This document shows positions 1 through 8,953 of a DNA stretch of 37,441 bases, in pieces. A program made the position numbers and the translations under genes. The stretch lies in assembly GCA_049587715.1 (NCBI GenBank), contig JBAVEL010000188.1, forward strand, positions 1 through 37,441, given 5' to 3'. The notes below the pieces were generated by a model. It saw nothing but the letters and a program-made list of their open reading frames with translations, searched no databases and had not been told where the DNA came from. The stretch's first letter is position 1, and every line of letters starts with the position of its first letter. Source of the DNA: JBAVEL01 sp049587715. Lineage in GTDB: Bacteria > Bacteroidota > Ignavibacteria > UBA10030 > UBA6906.

Positions 1-1
1 G

Positions 2-88
2 CATGAGGCTGTCTTCGGCAAGGAGAAGCTCCTGATGTCGGCGGACCGGCTCCGGACGCGTCTGGAGTACCTCCGGCAGTCGCGATAG
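2..88 (+). CDS. 3' end of an unidentified gene (28 codons, cut by the window edge)
   Basis: An open frame runs in from the left edge and stops at TAG 86-88. The visible tail is charged (it contains GKEKLLMSADRLRTRLEYLR) and looks like an amphipathic C-terminal helix. It is too short to assign to a family. That it is a real gene end is inferred from its direction, which matches the downstream genes, and from the short 73-nt gap before the next start. A chance open frame of this length in GC-rich DNA is possible. Confidence 0.35.
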   Translation, partial: HEAVFGKEKLLMSADRLRTRLEYLRQSR

Positions 89-150
89 CGTCCCCCCCCT
101 GTGCCCCGGCGGCGGGTGGCCACACCGGTCGGGACGTGCGATGAAAACAG

Positions 151-156
151 AAAGGA
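151..156 (+). promoter_or_regulatory. Ribosome binding site AAAGGA that decides the peptidase start
   Basis: AAAGGA lies 5 nt before ATG 162. The upstream in-frame ATG 141 would put this purine-rich site inside the coding region and add seven polar residues before the signal peptide. The site and the signal peptide layout both favour ATG 162. Confidence 0.6.
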
Positions 157-161
157 CTCCC

Positions 162-2549
162 ATGAGAACCTGCATGTTCCTGTGCGCGGGGTTCCTGCTT
201 GCGGCAGGGCTCCCCGCGCAAGGGGCCGATTCCGCCCTGCGCGAGCAGTATTCCCTCATCCGGCTCTTCCCGGCCTCGGAGGCGGACATGCGGGTTTACC
301 AGGAGCTTGGCGTCTGCCTGGATCACTACACGGGGAAGGTGGGCGCCTCCATCCGGATCGTGGCTGGGCGGGAGGAGATACGCCGGCTTCGCGAGGCGGG
401 CGTGGCCGTGGAGGTTCTGGTGGAGGACATGGAGGAGGACTACGCGCGCCGCACCCCCGCGCCTTCCTCCCGCCTGCGACCGCCGGGGGAGGGGTTCGGG
501 TACGGCTCCATGGGCGGTTTCTTCACGTATGCGGAGGTGAACCAGCGTCTGGACACTCTGGCCATGCTCTATCCCACGCTCATCAGTCCCAGGATTCCCA
601 TCGGGACCACCTCCGAGAACAGGATTCTCTACGGGGTGGAGATCTCGGACAACCCGGGAGAGCCGGAGCCGGGGGAGGCCTCCGTGTACTTCGACGCCCT
701 GCACCACGCCCGGGAGCCGATGTCGATGGCGGTGGCCATGTATTTCGCCTACTGGCTGCTCGAGAACTACGCCACAAACCCGGAGGCGGCCTACCTCGTG
801 AACAACCGGCGCATCTTCATCGTTCCGGTCGTGAACGCAGACGGATACGTTTACAACCAGACCACGAATCCGAACGGCGGCGGGCAGTGGAGAAAGAGCA
901 GGAGTTTCAACGTCGGCGGCAGCAGAGGGGTGGACCTGAACCGGAACTACGGGTACAAGTGGGGGTACGACAACACCGGGTCCAGCCCCACCCCCTCGTC
1001 GGAAACATACCGCGGTCCAAGCGCCTGGTCCGAGCCCGAGACGAGAGCCGTGCGCGACTTCGTGCTGAGCGCCGCGCCCGCCATCGGCTTCTCCCTCCAT
1101 TCCGTGGCCGGGCATTATCTGAATCCCTACGGCTATGTGGATTCGGTGGTGGCCTTCGAGTACTATGCGGAGTTTGCGGGGGATTTCAGCAGGCAGAACG
1201 GGTACCTGTACGGAACCGTCTCGCAGATGCTGAGCTACGCCTCCAACGGCACGACACGCGACTGGCTGCATCACGACGCGGGTTGCTTCGCCTGGACCCC
1301 CGAAATAGGGGGGAGTGATTTCTGGCCCCAGCAGTCGGAGATCATCCCTCTCTGTCAGGAGAACCTGTACGCGTGCAAGTACCTGGCCTGGGTGGCAGGC
1401 GCACGGGCTGATTACCAGTCGTTCCGGATGGTGGGGGCGCCGTCCGCCCTCCCCGGTGACACACTCCGGTGCGCCGTCACGATCCGGAACAAGGGCTTGC
1501 GGCTGGCGGCCCGGCAGGTGGAGGTGTCCCTGCAGCCCCTGCACGGGGGCGTTCTGCCGGTGGTGCACACGGCTTCCTTTTCCTCCCTGGCTCCGCGCCA
1601 GGCGGCCTCGAATGACTCCCTCCCCTTTGTGTTCCTGCTGCCGGCGGGGCTCACCCCCGGGGATGCCGTGTCCTTCGTCTGCACGGTCCGGCAGGAAGGG
1701 GTGGAGACCACGCGGGACACGCTGTTTGTACCCGTGGGCCACGCCCGGGTTCTGTTTGCGGAGGATGCAGAGGGAGGCCCCGTACGCTGGACCCGGAGCG
1801 GAAGCGGAACACAGTGGGATTCCTCCTTTGTCCTTTCCTGCAGGGGCACGCGGTCTCTGGCAGACAGCCGGTACGGGAACGTGGGGAACTCCAGCACCAC
1901 CTACCTCACCACAACCGCCGCCGTGGACCTTGCCGGTTCCCAGCGGCCCCGCCTGGAATTCTCTGCGCGCTGGGCCAACGAGGCCGGGTATGACTATGTG
2001 CGCATACAGGCGAGCACGAACAACGGCGGAACCTGGACGAGTCTCTCGGGGCGGCTGACGGGATCGGTGGGCGGCCAGCCCGGGTACACGGGGAACAGGG
2101 GGGCGTGGGGGTGGGAGCAGATATCCCTCCAGGCCTACGCCGGGAGGCAGGTGAAGATCAGGTTCATGCTGGTAACCGACTCGGGACTGCGGGGGGACGG
2201 CTTCTACTTTGACGACCTGAGGGTCGCCGACTACCGGGATACGGTGGTCACGGCGGTGGCTGGCTCGGCGCACCTTCCCGGGGGCTGGGAGCTCTTCCAG
2301 AACCACCCGAACCCCTGTAACCCGACGACGACCATCACATTCGCGGTTCCCGAGCCCACCCCGGTCTCGCTCCGGGTGTATGACCTCCTGGGACGGGAAG
2401 CGACTTCCCTGGTGGAAGATGTTCTTCCCCCGGGGATGCACAGCCGGATTCTGGACGCCGGAGCGCTGGGTCTCGCCAGCGGGGTGTACTGGTACCGCCT
2501 CCGGACGCCCGGATTCGTCGGGACACGCAAGCTTCTCATCCTGCGGTAG
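162..2549 (+). CDS. Secreted M14-family zinc carboxypeptidase with C-terminal sorting domain
   Basis: Predicted exported metallo-carboxypeptidase of 795 aa. A signal peptide (MRTCMFLCAGFLLAAGLPAQ) is followed by a propeptide-like region and the M14 catalytic domain at about residues 115-410. The zinc-site motif HARE gives His182 and Glu185. The substrate-binding pair Asn260-Arg261 lies in DLNRNYGYKWG, the third zinc ligand is His313 in FSLHS, and the catalytic Glu381 lies in TPEIGG, so the active site is complete. A beta-rich region follows, including an immune-inhibitor-A/MAM-like segment with NNGGTWTSL and GFYFDDLRV. The last 80 or so residues form a FlgD/T9SS-type sorting module (PNPCNPTTTITF, then SGVYWYRL). 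The protein is probably released or anchored outside the outer membrane; that is inference from the sorting module. An alternative start is ATG 141. The next gene starts 7 nt after the stop. Confidence 0.9.
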   Translation: MRTCMFLCAGFLLAAGLPAQGADSALREQYSLIRLFPASEADMRVYQELGVCLDHYTGKVGASIRIVAGREEIRRLREAGVAVEVLVEDMEEDYARRTPAPSSRLRPPGEGFGYGSMGGFFTYAEVNQRLDTLAMLYPTLISPRIPIGTTSENRILYGVEISDNPGEPEPGEASVYFDALHHAREPMSMAVAMYFAYWLLENYATNPEAAYLVNNRRIFIVPVVNADGYVYNQTTNPNGGGQWRKSRSFNVGGSRGVDLNRNYGYKWGYDNTGSSPTPSSETYRGPSAWSEPETRAVRDFVLSAAPAIGFSLHSVAGHYLNPYGYVDSVVAFEYYAEFAGDFSRQNGYLYGTVSQMLSYASNGTTRDWLHHDAGCFAWTPEIGGSDFWPQQSEIIPLCQENLYACKYLAWVAGARADYQSFRMVGAPSALPGDTLRCAVTIRNKGLRLAARQVEVSLQPLHGGVLPVVHTASFSSLAPRQAASNDSLPFVFLLPAGLTPGDAVSFVCTVRQEGVETTRDTLFVPVGHARVLFAEDAEGGPVRWTRSGSGTQWDSSFVLSCRGTRSLADSRYGNVGNSSTTYLTTTAAVDLAGSQRPRLEFSARWANEAGYDYVRIQASTNNGGTWTSLSGRLTGSVGGQPGYTGNRGAWGWEQISLQAYAGRQVKIRFMLVTDSGLRGDGFYFDDLRVADYRDTVVTAVAGSAHLPGGWELFQNHPNPCNPTTTITFAVPEPTPVSLRVYDLLGREATSLVEDVLPPGMHSRILDAGALGLASGVYWYRLRTPGFVGTRKLLILR

Positions 2550-2556
2550 GAGTCTG

Positions 2557-3891
2557 ATGAGTCCGTTCTGGATAGAGCTGCTGGGCATCCTGTTCCTGCT
2601 GGCCCTTGTGGCCTTCTTCTCGGCGAGCGAGGTGGCTGTTCTCGCCACGCGCAAGAGCCGCATGCAGGAGCTTTCGGACGGGGGAGACAAGCGCGCCTCC
2701 GTCGTTCTGGGATTCCAGAACAACCCCGAGGGATTTCTGGCGGCCGTCCATGTGGGCATGGTCTTCTCGGTGATCCTGGCCTCCGGCCTGGGAGGCATCA
2801 TGGGTGTGGAGTACCTGGTTCCGCTTCTCGCGGCCGGCCCCGTGGCCTGGATCCGGGAGTGGAGCGACTGGATATCTCTGACCGTCATGGTGGGGGTGAC
2901 GGGGTCCCTTGTGGTTGTCTTCGGGGAGCTGGTGCCGAAATCCCTTGCCCTCCGGTTTGCCGAGACGGTTTCGCTGCGGGTGGCCTCCGGGGTGTATGTC
3001 TTCTCAGCGGTCTTCCGGCATCCGATCGCCCTCCTCACGGGGGCCAGCAACCTGTTTCTGGCTCCCTTCAAGGACCGGACCACGTTCACGGAGTCCAGAA
3101 TCTCGGAAGAGGAATTCAAGCTCATGCTGGAAGAGGGGACGAAGACCGGCGTCATCGATTCGACCGAGCACGAGCTGATCCGGAGCGTCTTCGAGTTCAC
3201 CGACACCACCGCGCGCGAAGTGATGATCCCCCGGCCCGACGTGGTGGCGCTGAACGTGGACACCCCGCGGGACGAGATTGTCCGGGTCGTTCTGGAGGAA
3301 GGTTACTCGCGCATGCCGGTATACCGGGGAACGATCGACAACATCATCGGGGTCATCTACACAAAAGACCTCCTCGGGCTGCTGGAGCACCGCAATCTCA
3401 TTCTCATCCAGGACGTCATCCGCCCGGCGTACTTCGTGCCCGAGACCATCAAGATCAGCCGCCTGATGCGCGAGCTGCAGCAGCGGAAGCTGCATATGGC
3501 CATCGTGATCGACGAGTTCGGGGGAACGGAGGGGCTGGTGACCCTGGAGGACATCGTGGAGGAGATTGTGGGAGAAATCCACGACGAGTACGACGAAGAG
3601 CTGAAGGATGTGGAGGCGGTGGCCGACGGGTCTTTCCTGGTGAACGGCCGGATTCCGGTACGCGATTTCAACGAGCGCTTTCAGGCCGACATCCCGACGG
3701 ATCAGGAATACGAAACGGTGAGCGGTTTCGTGAACAAGGTGGCGGGGAGGATTCCCGAGCTGCACGAGGAAATCCTGCACGGGGGGTTGGCGTTCGCCAT
3801 CGTCAAGAAGAGCCAGAGACGCATCCGGGTGCTCCGGGTGCGAAAACTCACGGGAGGCCCCGGACCGGTCGAGGGGGGAGCCGGGGCGTGA
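2557..3891 (+). CDS. CNNM/CorC (HlyC) family membrane protein with CBS pair
   Basis: A 444-aa inner-membrane protein. It has an N-terminal DUF21/CNNM transmembrane domain (about residues 1-190, starting with hydrophobic IELLGILFLLALVAFFSASE), two CBS domains (about 210-330, including REVMIPRPDVVAL and MPVYRGTIDNIIGVIYTKDL) and a C-terminal CorC/HlyC transporter-associated domain (about 350-435). Relatives are linked to magnesium or other divalent cation export and were historically annotated as hemolysins; the true substrate is unknown. ATG 2557 follows AGGAG at 2548-2552, overlapping the stop of the peptidase gene. Its own stop overlaps the GTG of the next gene as GTGA, so translation is probably coupled to the glycosyltransferase block. 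Confidence 0.9.
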   Translation: MSPFWIELLGILFLLALVAFFSASEVAVLATRKSRMQELSDGGDKRASVVLGFQNNPEGFLAAVHVGMVFSVILASGLGGIMGVEYLVPLLAAGPVAWIREWSDWISLTVMVGVTGSLVVVFGELVPKSLALRFAETVSLRVASGVYVFSAVFRHPIALLTGASNLFLAPFKDRTTFTESRISEEEFKLMLEEGTKTGVIDSTEHELIRSVFEFTDTTAREVMIPRPDVVALNVDTPRDEIVRVVLEEGYSRMPVYRGTIDNIIGVIYTKDLLGLLEHRNLILIQDVIRPAYFVPETIKISRLMRELQQRKLHMAIVIDEFGGTEGLVTLEDIVEEIVGEIHDEYDEELKDVEAVADGSFLVNGRIPVRDFNERFQADIPTDQEYETVSGFVNKVAGRIPELHEEILHGGLAFAIVKKSQRRIRVLRVRKLTGGPGPVEGGAGA

Positions 3892-4778
3892 GGTCCCCCG
3901 CCCGGGGAGATCCACCGGTACGGGTCTCCGTGATTACGGCAACCTGGAACACACGGGAGTTGATCCTCGCCCTTGTGGATTCCCTCCACCGTCATCCTCC
4001 TCCCTGCCCCTGGGAGATGATCGTCGTGGACAACGGCTCGACGGACGGGAGTGCGGGGGCGCTGGCGGAGAAGTGGCCCCGCGCGGTGGTTGTGCGCAAC
4101 ACCGCCAACAGGGGGTTCGCCGCGGCCAACAACCAGGGATATGCGGCCTCGCAGGGGGAGATGATCCTCCTGGCGGGGAGCGATGTGGAAGTCCGGGAGG
4201 GCGCCCTCGGGGCCATGGTCGCGTATCTGGATCGTCATCGCGAGGCAGGGGCGGTGGCGTGCCGGCTCCTGAACACGGACGGAACGGTGCAACGCTCGGT
4301 TCGTCGCCTCCCGCGCTTCCGGGATGCCCTGCTCACCTACTGCTCTCTCCACCGGCTGGCGCGGCGCTACAATATGGCGGGTTTTGACCACACCCGGACC
4401 CAGGAGGTGGAGCAGCCGGCCGCCACGTTTGTTCTCCTGCGCCGCTCGGTGGTGGATCAGACGGGGCTCTTTGATGAGCGATATGCCATCCTGTACAACG
4501 ACGTGGACCTGTGCCGGCGCATCCGCGCGGCCGGATGGAAGATCGTCTATGTGGCCGAAGCGGCCGTCACCCACCGCGGGTGTCAGACCACGCGGCGTGC
4601 GCCGTTAGCGGTCCGGCTGGAGATGTACAGGAACATCCTGCTGTACTTCAGGGAGAGCGCCGGGCGCTGGGCCGCCCTCTGCCTGATGCCTGTGCTCCTG
4701 GTGCGGCTGCTGGCCGTGACCCGGGATCTGCGGGCATTCCGGCTCCTGGACGGAAGGGGGGGGAAAAGACCCACATGA
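3888..4778 (+). CDS. Glycosyltransferase family 2 (rhamnosyltransferase-like), GT 1 of 6
   Basis: A 296-aa GT-A fold inverting glycosyltransferase. It shows the N-terminal nucleotide-binding stretch VSVITATWNT, the IVVDNGSTDGS motif, NRGFAAANNQGYA, a metal-site equivalent SDVEV, and the acceptor-side segment ILYNDVDLCRRIRAAGW that is typical of rhamnosyltransferase-type GT2 enzymes. A hydrophobic C-terminal helix (AALCLMPVLLVRLLAV) suggests membrane attachment. GTG 3888 is taken as the start because it forms a GTGA overlap with the upstream stop and follows a GGGGGGAG tract. Donor and acceptor sugars cannot be read from sequence. A run of eight G lies at 4756-4763, just before the stop. Confidence 0.88.
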   Translation: MRSPARGDPPVRVSVITATWNTRELILALVDSLHRHPPPCPWEMIVVDNGSTDGSAGALAEKWPRAVVVRNTANRGFAAANNQGYAASQGEMILLAGSDVEVREGALGAMVAYLDRHREAGAVACRLLNTDGTVQRSVRRLPRFRDALLTYCSLHRLARRYNMAGFDHTRTQEVEQPAATFVLLRRSVVDQTGLFDERYAILYNDVDLCRRIRAAGWKIVYVAEAAVTHRGCQTTRRAPLAVRLEMYRNILLYFRESAGRWAALCLMPVLLVRLLAVTRDLRAFRLLDGRGGKRPT

Positions 4779-5455
4779 TCGGCGGGGAGATCCGGGCGCG
4801 GGTGTTCCGGGACACGAAGGAGTTCTATGCCACATTCCCCCCGGCATCGGTGGCACACTCACTCATCCGGTTTGTGCGGACCCATGCGGGGATGAAGATC
4901 CTGGACCTTGGCTGTGCAACGGGGAACTACTGTGTCCATCTCTCCTTGCGGGGCTACACCATGACGGGGGCCGATATCCACCCCGGGTACGTCCAGGCCG
5001 CGCGCACCCGGGGGGTGGATGCCCATCTGGTGGGAGAGGGACCCCTGCCTTTTGCGGACCGGTCCTTTGATTCGGTTCTGCTGTTCGAGGTGCTGGAGCA
5101 CCTGGAGAACCCGGACGCCCTGCTGGCGGAGGCCCGCCGCGTGACCCGACGGAATGTCCTTGTGACGGTGCCGCACTGCGGAGGGATGGAAGAGCTGCAG
5201 AGACAGGGGCTCCTCTTCGAGCATGTCGCCGACCTGGATCACCGGAATTTCTTCACGGCCGAGACCCTCCGGGCCCTCCTGCTCCGCCACTTCCCCCACG
5301 TTCAGGTAAGACCGGGGGACGGAATCAACCCCGTGGCCCTTTTCCGGAACAGGGCCATCCGGCTGGCGGGACGGCTCCTGGTGCGGCTCGGGCTCCTTCG
5401 CCCCGCCTATTATTTCCGCCTGTTCGCCGTGGCGGGATTCGAGCACAGCCCATGA
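4775..5455 (+). CDS. Class I SAM-dependent methyltransferase (glycan cluster)
   Basis: A 226-aa Rossmann-fold methyltransferase. Motif I is ILDLGCATGNY, the acidic strand-2 end is in TGADIHPGYVQAA, and the post-I/II region is FDSVLLFEVLEHLENPDALL, as in Methyltransf_11/UbiE-like proteins. ATG 4775 overlaps the upstream stop as ATGA, and its own stop overlaps the flippase start. By context it probably methylates a sugar of the glycan made by this operon, or a lipid-linked intermediate. That role is inference; the substrate class cannot be read from the fold. Confidence 0.85.
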   Translation: MIGGEIRARVFRDTKEFYATFPPASVAHSLIRFVRTHAGMKILDLGCATGNYCVHLSLRGYTMTGADIHPGYVQAARTRGVDAHLVGEGPLPFADRSFDSVLLFEVLEHLENPDALLAEARRVTRRNVLVTVPHCGGMEELQRQGLLFEHVADLDHRNFFTAETLRALLLRHFPHVQVRPGDGINPVALFRNRAIRLAGRLLVRLGLLRPAYYFRLFAVAGFEHSP

Positions 5456-6975
5456 GTGGAGAACCCGGCACGATCGTGCGGAATACGGCGGCGTATTCCG
5501 CCGCCTACGCGTTCACCTTCCTGTCCAACCTTGTGCTGGTTCCATTCGTTGTGGCTTCCCTGGGTCCCGAGCAGTACGGGGGGGTCTGGGTCATCGTGGG
5601 GGCCCTGACCGCGTGGGTGGGGCTGATGGATCTGGGGGCAGGGACCTCCTTTGTGAAGTACATTGCCGAGTATCATGCCCGCGGCGATATGCGCGCCCTG
5701 GGGGAGATCCTCAGCACCGGAACGGCGTTGTATGCGGCGGCGGGCATTGCCATGGTGACGGCGGCCCTGCTGCTGGACGACGCCATCCTGACCCTTGCCG
5801 GCGTCCCCGCCGGGTTGCGGGGGGATGCCCTTTTCGTTTTCTGGGTGGGACTTGCGGTGCTGACAGGGGCCAACATCGCCTCCCCCGTGACCTCCGTCCT
5901 GACCGGCATCCAGCGGATGGACCTGCAGGCCCTTGTGTCGATCGGGGTCCAGGCCTGCAGCATCGGAGGAACGGTTTTCGTGCTGGCGGGGGGGCACGGC
6001 ATGCGCGGGCTCGTCGTGAACAATCTGGCGGCCATGTTGCTGAATGCTGCGGCCTGCTCCGTGCTGGCCTTCCGCCTCCTGCCGGGAGTCCGTATCCGCC
6101 CCTCTCTCGTCCGGATGGAGCGGGCCCGGTCGATGGTTGCCTTCGGGCTGAACATGCAGGTCAGCCGGCTTGCGGAGATTGTGGTGTTTCAGACCGACCG
6201 CATTCTCACCCTCCGGATGTTCGGGCATCTGGCCTCCACGGGATACGACGTGGGAGCCCGGCTCTGCTCCGCGGCCCGCTCGGCTTCGTTCCTCTTGATT
6301 TCGGCCCTGCTTCCTGCCTTCTCGGACCTGGATGCAAAAGGCGACCGGGCGCTCCTGGCGGAGCTCTACGGGCGTGGAACCCGGTACCTGGCCGTCGCAG
6401 CCACGGGTGCCTTCGGCCTGGTCTTCGTGCTGGCCCCCGATCTCCTGGCCGTCTGGATGGGGGAGGCGTACGCGGTCCACGCCCCGCTGGTGCGGGCGCT
6501 CGCCTGCGGATACTATGTCAACATCATGACGGGGGCCGCAAGCTCCATGACGGCGGCCCTGGACCGCACCCGCGTCAACAGATCGTACGGGATCCTGGTC
6601 TCGCTCCTCAACCTGCCCGTGGTGGCCGCCTCGGCCCTGCTCCTCGGTCCGGTGGGCATTGCGGCGGGGACGAGCCTCACCCTCGTGATCGGCGCGGCCT
6701 TCTTCCTCGGCAGGTTCGGGAGGGAGACGGGGATCCCCGGGCGCACGACCCTGCGTCTCATGGGCGGACCGGCCGCAGCCGGCATGGCGGTATGCGGCGC
6801 GTGTTTCCTGTGGCAACTGACGGGAGGGAAGGCCCTTCTTCCCGCGGGTTCTGCCGCCGGTCTTCTGGTCACGGGAGGCCTTTTCCTGGGTCTGTATGCG
6901 GGGACTCTCCTCCGGACGGGTCTGGTGGACGCCGCAGACCGCCGCCTGCTCCGTTCCCTGCTGGGATCCCGCTGA
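5452..6975 (+). CDS. Wzx-like polysaccharide flippase (MOP superfamily)
   Basis: A 507-aa, very hydrophobic protein with about 12-14 predicted membrane helices from near the N-terminus (NTAAYSAAYAFTFLSNLVLV) to the C-terminus. Length and the recurring helix pattern with small residues fit the polysaccharide biosynthesis/export branch of the MOP superfamily (RfbX/Wzx). The family flips lipid-linked oligosaccharides from the cytoplasmic to the outer leaflet of the inner membrane. The charged loop QTDRILTLRMFG resembles the usual conserved cytoplasmic segment. ATGA overlap with the methyltransferase and position inside the glycosyltransferase run support the role. No Wzy polymerase or ligase gene is visible in the window. 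Confidence 0.85.
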   Translation: MSGEPGTIVRNTAAYSAAYAFTFLSNLVLVPFVVASLGPEQYGGVWVIVGALTAWVGLMDLGAGTSFVKYIAEYHARGDMRALGEILSTGTALYAAAGIAMVTAALLLDDAILTLAGVPAGLRGDALFVFWVGLAVLTGANIASPVTSVLTGIQRMDLQALVSIGVQACSIGGTVFVLAGGHGMRGLVVNNLAAMLLNAAACSVLAFRLLPGVRIRPSLVRMERARSMVAFGLNMQVSRLAEIVVFQTDRILTLRMFGHLASTGYDVGARLCSAARSASFLLISALLPAFSDLDAKGDRALLAELYGRGTRYLAVAATGAFGLVFVLAPDLLAVWMGEAYAVHAPLVRALACGYYVNIMTGAASSMTAALDRTRVNRSYGILVSLLNLPVVAASALLLGPVGIAAGTSLTLVIGAAFFLGRFGRETGIPGRTTLRLMGGPAAAGMAVCGACFLWQLTGGKALLPAGSAAGLLVTGGLFLGLYAGTLLRTGLVDAADRRLLRSLLGSR

Positions 6976-6990
6976 GAGCAGGATCTTTCC

Positions 6991-7986
6991 ATGACGCACG
7001 GGCAGGAAACGGATATCTCGGTGGTCATCGTGAACTGGAACGGGGAGCGCTTCCTGGGCCCCTGCCTGGACTCCCTCGGGTGCGGCCTGGGGGGGGGGCC
7101 GGGGGCCGAAGTCCTGGTGTGTGACAACGCCTCCTCCGACGGCAGCGTGGCCTTTGTGCGGCGCCGCTATCCGGAGGTGACGGTCCTGCGGCAACACGAG
7201 AACAGGGGTTTTGCGGCGGCGGCAAACGCGGGCATCAGGGTCTCCTCGGGGGAGTTCATCCTGGTGGCCAACCCCGATCTGGTGTTTCAGCCGGGGGCCC
7301 TCAGCACTCTGGTTGCCGCCCTCCGGGGGGACCGGACCCTGGGAGCCGTCATGCCGCTGCTTCTGGACGCGCACGGGAGGGTGCAGGGCGGCTACGCCCG
7401 CCGACTGCCCCGCCTGCTCCAGGTGCTCTTCTTCCATACCATCCTGGAACCATGGAGCCGGAGGAGGCCTTTCCTTGTGCGCGGGGTGCTGGAATCCCGG
7501 GCGGTGGACCGGGGCCCGGTGGCCCTCGTGGAGCAGATCCCGGGGGCGTGCATGCTCATCCGGAGAGAGGTCATCCGGGAAGTGGGACTCATGGCGGAGG
7601 AATACGGGCTCTTCTTCGAGGATGTGGATTGGTGCCACCGGATCCGTGCGGCCGGATGGCTGCTTGGCCGCGTGGGCGAAGCCAGGGTTGTGCATGCAGG
7701 GGGAGGGACGTTCGAGCGGGCCGACCAGGAGTGGCTGGCAGCCCGGATGGCGCTGAGTCTCCTGCTCTTCTTCCGGTTCCGTTCCTCCCTCCCGGCTGCC
7801 CTGGCCGCCGCCCTGATCGTGGCGGGCAACTCCGTGGCGGCCTTCTGCGGGAGGAGCCTCCAGCTCCTGGTCCGGCCGGGGGGGGATCGGGACGCCCTGC
7901 GGGCCAGCAGGCGGAGGCACGGCCTGATCCTGGCGCTCTGCGTCCGGCGGCTCCTTCTGGGACGTCCCATTCCCCTGGAGCCGTAA
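6991..7986 (+). CDS. Glycosyltransferase family 2, GT 2 of 6
   Basis: A 331-aa GT2 enzyme with ISVVIVNWNGERFLGPCLDS at the N-terminus, LVCDNASSDGS, NRGFAAAANAG, the NPD metal-site equivalent in LVANPDLVF, and the acceptor segment LFFEDVDWCHRIRAAGW. A C-terminal hydrophobic stretch (SLPAALAAALIVAGNSVAAF) may anchor it. ATG 6991 follows AGGA with 7-nt spacing, 15 nt after the flippase stop. Codons 33-36 contain an uninterrupted run of ten G (7089-7098) encoding a glycine-rich loop, a possible slippage site. The reading frame is intact in this assembly. Confidence 0.88.
   Translation: MTHGQETDISVVIVNWNGERFLGPCLDSLGCGLGGGPGAEVLVCDNASSDGSVAFVRRRYPEVTVLRQHENRGFAAAANAGIRVSSGEFILVANPDLVFQPGALSTLVAALRGDRTLGAVMPLLLDAHGRVQGGYARRLPRLLQVLFFHTILEPWSRRRPFLVRGVLESRAVDRGPVALVEQIPGACMLIRREVIREVGLMAEEYGLFFEDVDWCHRIRAAGWLLGRVGEARVVHAGGGTFERADQEWLAARMALSLLLFFRFRSSLPAALAAALIVAGNSVAAFCGRSLQLLVRPGGDRDALRASRRRHGLILALCVRRLLLGRPIPLEP
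7089..7098 (+). repeat. G10 homopolymer inside a glycosyltransferase gene
   Basis: Ten consecutive G residues lie near the 5' end of the GT2 gene that starts at 6991. It is the longest homopolymer I noticed in a coding sequence here. Runs of eight or nine G occur in other genes (4756-4763; 13075-13083 in nadD; 16337-16344 in the aldehyde dehydrogenase), so the tract may only reflect base composition. Confidence 0.6.
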
Positions 7987-7989
7987 GGC

Positions 7990-8946
7990 ATGGAGCCTTC
8001 ACCTCTTGTCACGGTTGTGATCGTGAATCTGAACACGGTGGATCTCCTCCGGGAGTGCCTTCGCTCCCTGTTTGCGGATCCCGGGGCCCCCTCCATGGAG
8101 GTCATCGTGATGGACAACGGCTCCACCGACGGCAGCGTTGCCATGGTGCGGGATCTCTTTCCCTGGGTCATCATCAGGGAGAATCGGGTGAACGAGGGCT
8201 TTGCCGCCCCCAACAACGCCGGCATCCGTCAGGCGAGGGGGACCTACTGCCTGCTCCTCAATTCGGACACGGAGGTCCGGCCGGGGGCCCTCGGAACCCT
8301 GGTGGGGTTCATGGAGTCGCACCCTGCGGCCGGGGCCTGCGGACCGATGCTCCTCAACCCCGACGAAACCCTCCAGCGTTCCGTGCGCGGATTCCCGGAC
8401 CTCTGGACCCATGCCTGGGACATGCTCTTTCTGGACCGCATCTTCCCCCGGTCCCCCGTGTTCGGGAGAGGAGAGGCCGGGGGATTCGACTACGGGAAAC
8501 CCGCCTGCGTGGATCACCTCATGGCCGCCGCCTTCCTGGTGCGGACCCGGGTGTTCCAGGAGGTGGGCCTGCTGGATGAGGGATTCCGGATCTACTACAA
8601 CGACATGGACTGGTGCTATCGCCTCCGCAAGGCCGGGCGCGAAATCTGGTATGTGCCCGCGGCCCGCGTCATGCACCACCTGGGCAAAACGGTGGGAATC
8701 CTGAACAGGAATTTCGGCCTTTTCCGTGCCCTGCACGAGGACGTGATGCGCTTCTTCCGGAAGCACTACGGTCCGCGTGCGGTTCCCGTCTACAGGATGC
8801 TCCTGGGCGTGGGGTCGGCGTTGCGCACCCTGCTGTGGGCCGCGCGCCGGGCGGCCGGTCCTTCCGACCGGTCCTCCACGATGCTCCGCTACTCATGGAA
8901 GACATTTCTGTTCGCATGTTCCTTCTGGCGGAAATCCCCCCCGTGA
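7990..8946 (+). CDS. Glycosyltransferase family 2, GT 3 of 6
   Basis: A 318-aa rhamnosyltransferase-type GT2. Visible motifs are TVVIVNLNTVDLLRECL, VIVMDNGSTDGS, NEGFAAPNNAG, NSDTEV at the metal site, the LDRIFPRSPVFG segment, and IYYNDMDWCYRLRKAG. The start is 3 nt after the previous stop with GGAG upstream, so coupling is likely. It is clearly a paralogue of the GT at 10733: both carry an LDR-FPR segment and similar spacing throughout. This suggests an old duplication inside the cluster. Donor and acceptor are unknown. Confidence 0.88.
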   Translation: MEPSPLVTVVIVNLNTVDLLRECLRSLFADPGAPSMEVIVMDNGSTDGSVAMVRDLFPWVIIRENRVNEGFAAPNNAGIRQARGTYCLLLNSDTEVRPGALGTLVGFMESHPAAGACGPMLLNPDETLQRSVRGFPDLWTHAWDMLFLDRIFPRSPVFGRGEAGGFDYGKPACVDHLMAAAFLVRTRVFQEVGLLDEGFRIYYNDMDWCYRLRKAGREIWYVPAARVMHHLGKTVGILNRNFGLFRALHEDVMRFFRKHYGPRAVPVYRMLLGVGSALRTLLWAARRAAGPSDRSSTMLRYSWKTFLFACSFWRKSPP

Positions 8947-8953
8947 GGCGCCC

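Noticed and set aside
141..161. ATG 141 as the start of the M14 peptidase
   Set aside because: It would place the ribosome binding site AAAGGA inside the gene and put polar residues in front of the signal peptide; ATG 162 fits better.
5410..7920. Long minus-strand open frame opposite the flippase and a glycosyltransferase
   Set aside because: Low-complexity Gly/Arg/Gln/Pro/His-rich translation and full overlap with two well-supported genes; a GC artefact.
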